A DNA stretch of 64,000 nucleotides from Scytonema sp. UIC 10036 (lineage in GTDB: Bacteria > Cyanobacteriota > Cyanobacteriia > Cyanobacteriales > Nostocaceae). This document shows, piece after piece, positions 57,847 to 64,000 of the stretch (position 1 is the stretch's first letter; every line of letters begins with the position of its first letter). The position numbers were made by a program, and so were the translations under genes. The DNA is taken from the NCBI RefSeq assembly GCF_009725235.1, contig NZ_WJFC01000045.1:10665-74664 (forward strand), given 5' to 3'. Under the pieces are notes generated by a model. The model did not search any database, was not told where the DNA came from, and saw only the letters and a list, made by a program, of their open reading frames with translations.

Positions 57847-59454
57847 TCACGCCTTCACAGACGGATGGAGAGAAGAACTCTCGTGCTTGTGCCGAAGCTT
57901 TGTCAACCCAAGATTTCCGGTGTTCGCCAAGCCGTCACCCGCAGACCCTGTAAGAGTAGGTGTACCGAACCAAGCATTACGAGAACCTACCTCCAAGTAA
58001 TGCTTATTGAAACCCTGCCAGTGTGCAAAGACGTGCTGACGAGGTTCGGGTTGAATCGAACTCTGCAAGGCGTATCTCGCTGGCATTCTCTCATAGTAAA
58101 TGTTCATCCCACGACGCGCTAAAACTAGACCCGCAGCGCTATCACTTCCCATGCCATAGCGTCTCATATATTTGACAACGCCGATTTGAGATGAATATTT
58201 GGGACTTACCTCAATAATTTTGATGCCTAGTTTTAAGCATCTAGCTTTTAACAATTCTTTGAACTTGGCATAAGCAAAACCTGATAACATCCGATTATAT
58301 TTGCGACCGCGTTTACCTTGCCGCTTCTTTTCAGAAAAGTCTAATTTCTCAATAACAATTGGTTTTTTAGTAGCTAGCGCTCTGTTGGTCAGTTCTGTAA
58401 TAGCACCAGCCAATCTGGCTTCAGTTTGTTCTGTTGAGCATGAATGTAAATCTAAATTGACTTTTCCCCAAGCTATAGGATTCCCGTGACGGTTGGTCGC
58501 ACACCATCCAATAGCTCCGGGATTAATATCTAAACCTATGCACCCGAAAGCTCTGTCATTACTAGTGATAGAAAAGTTGACCAAACAAGTAATAGCGACT
58601 ACCCACTTCCCTTTTTTATTTCTGCTAAATACATAAGTGAGAGCGTTGTTTAATGCCCAAGCGGTAACTATATTGTCGTATCCTTGCTTGTTAATTTTGT
58701 AAAGTGGTAAGGTCAGATATTCTCCATATGTTGCTTCTAAAAAGTAAGGGACACGGATTTTTAGACTTGGGATAACATCCGGTGTTAGTTGACATATTTG
58801 ATTCCCGCTAGTTTCGTTGGTACTCCCAACAAATGTTACCGTTCCTAAGTTTCCCAACTTCGGCTTGACACCGCGAAGGACAAATGCAGCTCTCCGGTCT
58901 AAGTACATCTTCAATTGGCGTTTTTTCTGGTGTAACTGCTGTTTAGCTAATTGTAAATATGTCTTACCATGAGGCTTACCGTTAATAGGGCAAGCGTTAT
59001 CAAACTCGGGAATTTTCTTAAGTACAGGTACTTTCTTTAACGTTCCCGTTTTAGTTTTTTGGGGATATTTGATGGCTAAATTATACTTCTCTACGGCTTG
59101 GGCATATTCCCTGTGATTCTTCAGTCGTTTGTTCAACCTTTCAATTTCTGACTTAACTGATTTTATTTTGGTGTCTAGTGTATCTAGATGTCTTTTCTTG
59201 CATTCAATAGCCGATTCCAATTCCCCCGTCACAAAATTAATGACACTATTAGCATGACGCTTATTGACGCCAAAAGTGTTTTGAATTTGGGAGTTTAACT
59301 TCTCCTTTTTCATATCACTTTGCAAGCCTTCTAATGCTATTTGTGACATCTCTGCTGCTACTGGGGAGAACTCCTCTAACATCTCAAGCGTCCGCGTCTC
59401 ACCAGTCAAGTTATTCTCAATCTGAGTCACATATGTTTGATAAACTTGCGGCAT
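57847..59454 (-). CDS. TnpB-related RuvC nuclease (stand-alone)
   Basis: 535 aa from the ATG at 59454, chosen because AAAGGAGG lies 8 nt upstream; a GTG at 59463 inside the ribosome-binding site is less likely. A helical, Lys-rich N-terminal half (about 1-190) precedes RuvC motifs with all acidic residues: GCIGLDINPGAIGWC (Asp309), KPIVIEKLDFSEKK (Glu369) and GMGSDSAAGLVLARRG (Asp438). The four-Cys zinc finger of ordinary TnpB is missing; the SSQIGVVKYMRRYG pattern matches the larger TnpB-related lineage. No TnpA transposase or IS ends were found. It is probably an RNA-guided DNA nuclease relative, with the guide RNA probably at the 3' end near 57750-57860. Divergent from a ribbon-helix-helix gene. 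Confidence 0.78.
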   Translation of the reverse strand: MPQVYQTYVTQIENNLTGETRTLEMLEEFSPVAAEMSQIALEGLQSDMKKEKLNSQIQNTFGVNKRHANSVINFVTGELESAIECKKRHLDTLDTKIKSVKSEIERLNKRLKNHREYAQAVEKYNLAIKYPQKTKTGTLKKVPVLKKIPEFDNACPINGKPHGKTYLQLAKQQLHQKKRQLKMYLDRRAAFVLRGVKPKLGNLGTVTFVGSTNETSGNQICQLTPDVIPSLKIRVPYFLEATYGEYLTLPLYKINKQGYDNIVTAWALNNALTYVFSRNKKGKWVVAITCLVNFSITSNDRAFGCIGLDINPGAIGWCATNRHGNPIAWGKVNLDLHSCSTEQTEARLAGAITELTNRALATKKPIVIEKLDFSEKKRQGKRGRKYNRMLSGFAYAKFKELLKARCLKLGIKIIEVSPKYSSQIGVVKYMRRYGMGSDSAAGLVLARRGMNIYYERMPARYALQSSIQPEPRQHVFAHWQGFNKHYLEVGSRNAWFGTPTLTGSAGDGLANTGNLGLTKLRHKHESSSLHPSVKA

Positions 59455-59526
59455 CCGCTTCACCTCCTTTGCTGCTATTTGTTAAACTATTCGCATGACA
59501 TTTAGTATAACAGGACAAGTCCTAAA

Positions 59527-59700
59527 ATGGCAAGAGATTATAGATTAGTCGTTAGACTTACCAACCGAGAGCGGCAAAAGGTGGAGAATCTTGCTCGAAC
59601 ATTGGGAGTCTCTATGTCAGAAGTCGTTCAGGACTGGATTAAAACTTTACCGGAACCGGAGATCGATCGCCAACCTCTACTCAAAAAAGAGGAGGAATGA
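59527..59700 (+). CDS. Ribbon-helix-helix protein, 57 aa
   Basis: ATG at 59527 (MARDYRLVVRLTNRERQKVEN). A beta-strand YRLVVRLT is followed by two helices RERQKVENLARTLG and SMSEVVQDWIKTL, the fold of short Arc/CopG-like DNA-binding proteins. It is divergent from the TnpB-related gene with 72 bp between starts, so it is placed to regulate both. The C-terminal 15 residues are charged. Confidence 0.7.
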   Translation: MARDYRLVVRLTNRERQKVENLARTLGVSMSEVVQDWIKTLPEPEIDRQPLLKKEEE

Positions 59701-59756
59701 GTAGATCAGAGGAGAAATTTGTTTACAGTTACTAGCCCTCACAACCTCCCTCACAC

Positions 59757-59815
59757 CCCTCGTTCCCAGGCGAAGCCTGGGAATGCCTTCCTAGAGGCTC
59801 CGCCTCCAGTCTTCA
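59757..59815. repeat. GTTCCCAG palindromic repeat
   Basis: CTCGTTCCCAGGCGAAGCCTGGGAA followed by GAGGCTCCGCCTCC, a copy of the dispersed family. Confidence 0.75.
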
Positions 59816-59848
59816 ACCTACGTGAGACAGAGTTTCATCGAACTCGGT

Positions 59849-60529
59849 TTAAAGTTTAACAGAATACTCAAGCCCATCACCAAGAGGCAGTGTCACTGAG
59901 ACAAAGCCATTAACTGGATTGCGAACATATTCTAAGTAAGATGCAAGTTCCTCAGGGAAAAGACTTAAATCATCAGCGAGAATGACAGAACCCGATCGCA
60001 AGTTACCCGATACAAGGTGTAAAACCTCCAAACAAAGATTTTTCCAGCCGTCAAGAAATAACAAATCTACAACGCCTCCTGGATGGCGTAACGTCTGGAG
60101 TGCATCCCCTGCACGAATCTCCACAAATTGAGATAATCCTGCTTCCGCAATATTTTGAGTCGCACGAGCAACTTTGTTACTCTCAAGTTCAGAACCAATA
60201 ACCAATCCACCACCAATATCTCGCAAAGCAGCAGCAAGGTAAATTGTGGAGATACCGTAAGATGTGCCGAATTCGACTATACGTTTGGCGGAAATAGAAC
60301 GAGCTATTCCATAGATGAATTTTCCCACATCTGTTGAAATCGGTAGTAAAGCTTCGCTGAGCATTGCAGCCTTGTCTTCGGAACTAGCAGAGTACCAATC
60401 TAAACCACTCTTGAGAACTTGCTGGATAGCGATCGCATCATTGAGATCTGCCAAAGCGTGCAAGCGATCGAGAACAGCTTGTACTTTTTCATCCAAGAAT
60501 GTTGATTTAGTTACAATCGAGCTTGTCAT
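59849..60529 (-). CDS. Class I SAM-dependent O-methyltransferase-like protein
   Basis: 226 aa. IVEFGTSYGISTIYLAAAL is the SAM loop, GLVIGSELESNKVARATQNI the acidic-loop strand, and VDLLFLDGWKNLCLEVLHLV the motif IV region, as in the Methyltransf_24/catechol O-methyltransferase group. RSISAKRIVEFG start and GSVILADDLSLF match. Substrate unknown. Its promoter region faces that of the TetR gene and shares a palindrome, so the regulator probably controls it. Confidence 0.78.
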   Translation of the reverse strand: MTSSIVTKSTFLDEKVQAVLDRLHALADLNDAIAIQQVLKSGLDWYSASSEDKAAMLSEALLPISTDVGKFIYGIARSISAKRIVEFGTSYGISTIYLAAALRDIGGGLVIGSELESNKVARATQNIAEAGLSQFVEIRAGDALQTLRHPGGVVDLLFLDGWKNLCLEVLHLVSGNLRSGSVILADDLSLFPEELASYLEYVRNPVNGFVSVTLPLGDGLEYSVKL

Positions 60530-60604
60530 AATCTTTAACCATCCGGATAACTAGGTGGACTTGTTCGGTCTTCGTTCTTGTTGTGGAATAAAAGTGAGCG
60601 ATAA

Positions 60605-60619
60605 CTCGTATAATACGAG
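60605..60619. promoter_or_regulatory. Palindromic operator overlapping a -10 box
   Basis: CTCGTAT-A-ATACGAG is a perfect 7-bp palindrome midway between the divergent methyltransferase and TetR genes. The sequence TATAAT (60609-60614), a consensus -10 element, lies inside it for the TetR direction. This is a typical place for a TetR-type repressor to bind and autoregulate. Confidence 0.65.
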
Positions 60620-60663
60620 CCATAACTCATTTTTATCAACTCGCATTTCATTGAGTGAGTCAG

Positions 60664-61290
60664 ATGTCTCGTAAAATTCCCACAAAACCTCGTAAATTGC
60701 CACAGCAAGACCGTTCTAAAATGACAGTCGATGCTATTTTGATTGCAACGGCTCACATTTTGACTGAAGAGGGCTACGATACTGCTAGTACAAATCGAAT
60801 TGCGGAACGCGCTGGAGTGAGCATCGGCTCGCTGTATCAGTACTTTCCCAATAAAGAAGCTTTAGTTGCAGCCCTTGCCGAGAGCCATGCTAACGAAATG
60901 ATTGAGATTGTAGAATCAAATTTAAGAGATTCGTTTGACAAGCCAATAGAAGTTGTTTTCCGCGAATTAGTAAAAGCGTGCATTGCAGCTCACGCAGTGA
61001 ATCCAAAGTTACACAAAGTGCTGAACGAGGAAGTACCTCGAATTGGCAAGCTAAAGAAAGTCAAAAATGCAGAAGAACAAATTAACACCTTGGTTCGTGC
61101 TTATTTAGAGAAACAGCGCGATCGCATTCAACCACAAAACCTGGATTTGACAGTCTTTATTTTGGGATGTGTTGTTGAATCTTTAGCGCATACAGCAGTC
61201 ATTGAACATCCAGAATTTTTAAGTGATGGGCAGATCGAGCAAGAAATTGTCAATCTTTTGCTGTCGTACCTAGTAGGAAAACGCTCCTGA
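60664..61290 (+). CDS. TetR/AcrR-family transcriptional regulator
   Basis: 208 aa from the ATG at 60664 (MSRKIPTKPRKLPQQDRSKM); a GTG at 60655 would add three residues. The N-terminal helix-turn-helix TASTNRIAERAGVSIGSLYQYFPNKEALVAAL is a textbook TetR domain. The C-terminal ligand domain is helical with RELVKACIAAHAVNPKLHKVL. Divergent from the methyltransferase gene at 60529 with a shared palindromic operator. Confidence 0.92.
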   Translation: MSRKIPTKPRKLPQQDRSKMTVDAILIATAHILTEEGYDTASTNRIAERAGVSIGSLYQYFPNKEALVAALAESHANEMIEIVESNLRDSFDKPIEVVFRELVKACIAAHAVNPKLHKVLNEEVPRIGKLKKVKNAEEQINTLVRAYLEKQRDRIQPQNLDLTVFILGCVVESLAHTAVIEHPEFLSDGQIEQEIVNLLLSYLVGKRS

Positions 61291-61455
61291 AGTGAAGATT
61301 TACAAAGGCTCTAACAGGTCAGTTTCAAGGTTAGCGCTCGTGTCGAGCGAAATAGAATTATTGTTGTGATTGTGGGTGTCGGAATGCGCCCTTGAGGGTG
61401 ATAGACAAGATATTTATACTGTTTTAGAAACTGAGTTAGACGAAGAATAAAGAAG

Positions 61456-61752
61456 TTAATTTTCTAAAATATATTTTCCAATAATTTCTTTCAGTTCATC
61501 TGGAGCTTCAATAGCTATAGCTGCACCTAAATCTGGACGAATAACCCACCACCAAGTTAAAGTTTCTAGTTGACTAGGTGGTTCATCATTAGGACACCAT
61601 TCGATGTAACCTTCATTAACCCCAATTAGGTTAGGACACAACATATTGGCTGTCGCTACTCGTTCATCAATTTTTTCAAATTGTATAATATTTTCCCAAG
61701 CGACTTCATTAGGAATTGAAATTAAAATTGATTGCACATCAAAGGTTAACAT
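61456..61752 (-). CDS. Small acidic protein, candidate immunity protein, 98 aa
   Basis: Begins MLTFDVQSILISIPNEVAWEN, contains YIEWCPNDEPPSQLETLTWWW and ends LKEIIGKYILEN. It is acidic and has no signal. Its ATG overlaps the TAA of the preceding frame in a TAATG junction, so it is translationally coupled to the toxin-like tail at 61752-61967. Immunity genes of polymorphic toxins have this size, acidity and position. The family is not recognised. Confidence 0.5.
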   Translation of the reverse strand: MLTFDVQSILISIPNEVAWENIIQFEKIDERVATANMLCPNLIGVNEGYIEWCPNDEPPSQLETLTWWWVIRPDLGAAIAIEAPDELKEIIGKYILEN

Positions 61753-61967
61753 TAAACTGTACCTCCAAAAGCTTTAATAACCCTAATACCAAAGTCTTGT
61801 TGTTCTTCAAAACTTTGATTTCCTATCCTGGTAACTTCTAGCTCCCAGCAGCTTTTGATTTCTCTTTTATACGTGTATTTTTTGAATAAATAGTTAAATA
61901 AATTACCTTTAACACGACCATACGCGGAGAGAAGAGCAGAGGTTATATTATCAGAACTTGAATGGCG
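61752..61967 (-). pseudogene. C-terminal fragment of a secreted-toxin-like protein
   Basis: A 71-residue frame without a start codon begins RHSSSDNITSALLSAYGRVKG, continues with FKKYTYKREIKSCWELEVTRIGN and ends IRVIKAFGGTV. It is basic, like the C-terminal toxin domains of contact-dependent or polymorphic toxins. The frame is closed by TAA upstream, so only the tail remains. It ends in the start codon of the small acidic protein gene. Confidence 0.4.
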
Positions 61968-62455
61968 TTAGCCACCTCGGTAGGGCTAGCAATGCCCAAA
62001 GCCGTTCCTCTCAACGCTCATAAAGACGCGCACGAGGCTGGTTTCCCTACACGTCGTTCAAAAATCAAATAGGACTCCGGGATGTGGATTATTCATTATA
62101 GCTCTTACGCTCTACCTCACGGTATTTGTGCTTGCTGGATTGTTTTTTCCATTTGCAGTATGCAGTTATCAACAACAAAATCTTAAAAAAAACAAACAAA
62201 ATGGGGATTTCCAGACAATATTATTGACCATTGACTAAGAACTATCTAATTTTTGAGGTTTGTATCTAAAGTCAATTCAAGCTATTGCGGAAATTTATAG
62301 ATTTGAGATGAAGTTCCACTTACCAACAAGTTTGACAGAGATTGAGAACAATGGCAGCAGTTCTCTGTGCAATCTAAGATGGTAAGAGGTTGATAGGTAC
62401 TCGTAAGACGAACAACGCTGTTTTTGTGCGCTCGCCAACATAACTAGGAGGATAT
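61968..62455. other. Intergenic, 488 bp
   Basis: No gene seen. TAACTAGGAGGATAT just before the tal ATG is a strong ribosome-binding site. Confidence 0.45.
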
Positions 62456-63640
62456 ATGTCTAAAAATTTACTGGAGCAGTTAAGAGAGTTTACCGTTGTC
62501 GTTGCTGACACAGGCGATATCCAAGCAATTGAAAAGTTTAAGCCGCGAGACGCTACCACCAACCCTTCCCTAATTACTGCTGCAGCACAAATGCCAGAGT
62601 ATCGGGACATTGTTGACCAGACTTTACTCCAAGCCCAAAAAGATGCAGGACAGGGAGCAAGTCAAAAAGATGTAGCTGCTTTGGCATTTGACCGTTTGGC
62701 AGTGTCCTTTGGCTTGAAAATTTTACAAATTATTCCGGGTCGGGTGTCTACAGAAGTTGATGCACGCCTTTCCTACGATACAGAAGCAACTGTTGCCAAA
62801 GCACGGGACTTAATTGCTCAGTATCAAGCTGCGGGAGTTTCTCGCGATCGCGTCCTGATTAAAATTGCCGCTACCTGGGAAGGAATTCGGGCTGCGGAAA
62901 TTTTGGAAAAAGAAGGTATCCACTGCAACTTGACCTTGTTGTTTGGACTTCACCAAGCGATCGCTTGTGCGGAAGCTGGTGTCACGTTGATTTCCCCGTT
63001 TGTAGGTCGAATTCTTGACTGGTACAAAAAAGAAACCGGACGCGATAGTTACCCTTCTGCTGAAGATCCAGGAGTCTTATCTGTCACCAAAATTTACAAC
63101 TACTACAAAAAATTTGGTTACAAAACAGAAGTCATGGGAGCTAGTTTCCGCAACATTGGGGAAATTATAGAACTCGCTGGGTCTGACTTGCTAACCATTT
63201 CTCCAGCGCTGTTGGGTGAGTTAAACGCGACAATAGGAGACTTACCTCGCAAACTCGAACCTAGCAAAGCAGCAACATCGGATATTGAAAAAATTCCGAT
63301 GGACAAAGCGACCTTTGACAAGATGCATGCGGCAGATCGCATGGCAAACGACAAACTCGATGAAGGGATCAAAGGTTTCACCAAAGCGCTAGAAACTTTG
63401 GAAACACTCCTAGCAGAAAGACTGGCTCGTTTGGACGGAAAATCAACCCTCAGCCATGCGACCCAAGATATTTTCCACGTGTACGATTTAGATGGCGATG
63501 GCTTCATTACTCGTGAAGAATGGATGGGTACTGATGCTGTATTCGATGCGTTAGACGCAAATAAAGATGGCAAAATTACACCAGAAGAAATGGGTGCTGG
63601 CTTGGGAGCAGTCATTCAAATGGCAGAAGTTGCAAAATAA
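62456..63640 (+). CDS. tal: Transaldolase with C-terminal EF-hand pair
   Basis: 394 aa. Transfers a dihydroxyacetone unit in the pentose phosphate pathway. [20 protein letters not shown] and the Schiff-base Lys136 in [12 protein letters not shown] define the enzyme, which ends near residue 325. A short linker leads to two EF-hand loops at about 344-355 ([12 protein letters not shown]) and 367-378 ([12 protein letters not shown]), both with all the acidic positions for Ca2+ binding. The fusion is known from heterocystous cyanobacteria, where tal is usually in an operon with zwf and opcA; those genes are not in the window. Ca2+ control of the enzyme is inferred. Confidence 0.92.
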   Translation: MSKNLLEQLREFTVVVADTGDIQAIEKFKPRDATTNPSLITAAAQMPEYRDIVDQTLLQAQKDAGQGASQKDVAALAFDRLAVSFGLKILQIIPGRVSTEVDARLSYDTEATVAKARDLIAQYQAAGVSRDRVLIKIAATWEGIRAAEILEKEGIHCNLTLLFGLHQAIACAEAGVTLISPFVGRILDWYKKETGRDSYPSAEDPGVLSVTKIYNYYKKFGYKTEVMGASFRNIGEIIELAGSDLLTISPALLGELNATIGDLPRKLEPSKAATSDIEKIPMDKATFDKMHAADRMANDKLDEGIKGFTKALETLETLLAERLARLDGKSTLSHATQDIFHVYDLDGDGFITREEWMGTDAVFDALDANKDGKITPEEMGAGLGAVIQMAEVAK

Positions 63641-64000
63641 GAGACGGTTGGTTTAGAAACAAAGGCAGAAGGTAGGAGGCAAACAAGCAAGGGCATTCTG
63701 TCTCCTGCCCTCTAAAAAAAACTTAACCATCTAAGTTTAAAGTCGATTCATACCAAACGAAATAGTAGGCTGAATCTATAAGAGGATGTTTGAAAAGTGG
63801 TTAGCTGTCATTTTAATCACATGATTACCCCCCTTGGTCCACGCCACTTGCTACAAGTCGGGAAACCCGCGATGGCGCAGTGGCTCCCCCTTATAAAGGG
63901 GGGAAATAAGAGAAATTGAGTTCCCTCACGCCACGTGCTTCAAGTCGGCAAAGCCGCGATGGCGCAGTGGCTCCCCTTTATAAGGGGAGGGTTAGGGTGG
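63641..64000. other. Intergenic, 360 bp, with a direct repeat at the window end
   Basis: From about 63836 two copies of CACGCCAC.TGCT.CAAGTCGG and GCGATGGCGCAGTGGCTCCC are each followed by CCTTTATAAGGGG-type palindromes. They resemble sequence at 46280-46340. No gene seen. Confidence 0.6.

Noticed and set aside
57847..59454. Cas12k or other CRISPR-associated transposon nuclease
   Set aside because: RuvC residues are intact, there is no CRISPR array and no tnsB, tnsC or tniQ genes are nearby.

Overview
The window is a cyanobacterial chromosome segment, most likely from a filamentous Nostocales-type genome. The evidence is the very frequent HIP1 octamer GCGATCGC, cyanobacterial genes (Mg-protoporphyrin cyclase acsF, heme oxygenase, GUN4-like protein, carotenoid oxygenase), multidomain hybrid kinases, CHAT and TPR proteins, and many heptanucleotide tandem arrays (STRRs) and dispersed palindromic repeats. 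The species cannot be named from the sequence. No rRNA, complete tRNA or CRISPR array was seen.

Layout. 1-3400 looks like the edge of a mobile or decaying region: the N-terminus of a phage-type integrase next to a tRNA-3'-end-like sequence, two small unknown genes, a 196-bp MITE-like element, a GTPase gene truncated at that element, and an AAA ATPase that has lost its Walker B end. 3600-15000 is ordinary chromosome: GIY-YIG protein, serine hydrolase, isocitrate-lyase-family enzyme, AbrB-family membrane protein, large MHYT/PAS/GAF hybrid histidine kinase and glycogen debranching enzyme. At 15183-16951 lies a three-domain cell-wall lytic gene interrupted by a 455-nt group I intron whose P3-P9 helices can be drawn from the sequence. 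17085-24234 holds a DUF411 and MMADHC-like pair, an acsF / heme oxygenase / hemN cluster like the low-oxygen tetrapyrrole set of other cyanobacteria, and an AMIN-domain beta-lactamase-like protein.

24247-35616 is mixed: gene remnants (DUF4058, metallopeptidase), an RTX protein, a DMT-type transporter, a CoiA/GIY-YIG-like protein, DUF72, a cNMP-binding histidine kinase, a membrane-anchored GUN4 protein, a nucleotidyltransferase, an IS200/IS605-like remnant and a PrmA-type methyltransferase. 35692-42580 has a CHAT protease-pseudokinase-globin fusion, a TPR/coiled-coil repeat protein, a second copy of the 5' MITE-like element, and two unknown proteins. 42670-50000 has alkaline phosphatase, carotenoid oxygenase, glutathione-dependent formaldehyde dehydrogenase, and a RibD-like reductase with an AraC regulator.

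50040-57741 is a carbon metabolism block (avtA-rimM, phosphoketolase, gap, pyruvate kinase). Transaldolase with C-terminal EF-hands follows at 62456, so with glgX the window covers glycogen breakdown, the phosphoketolase shunt, lower glycolysis and the oxidative pentose phosphate pathway. Between them are a stand-alone TnpB-related RuvC nuclease divergent from a ribbon-helix-helix protein, a TetR/methyltransferase divergent pair sharing a palindromic operator, and a possible toxin tail plus immunity pair.

The strongest unusual items are the group I intron inside a lysozyme-type gene, the CHAT-pseudokinase-globin fusion, the TnpB-related/RHH pair, the paired MITE-like family, and STRR arrays that have become coding sequence in rimM and the isocitrate-lyase-family gene.
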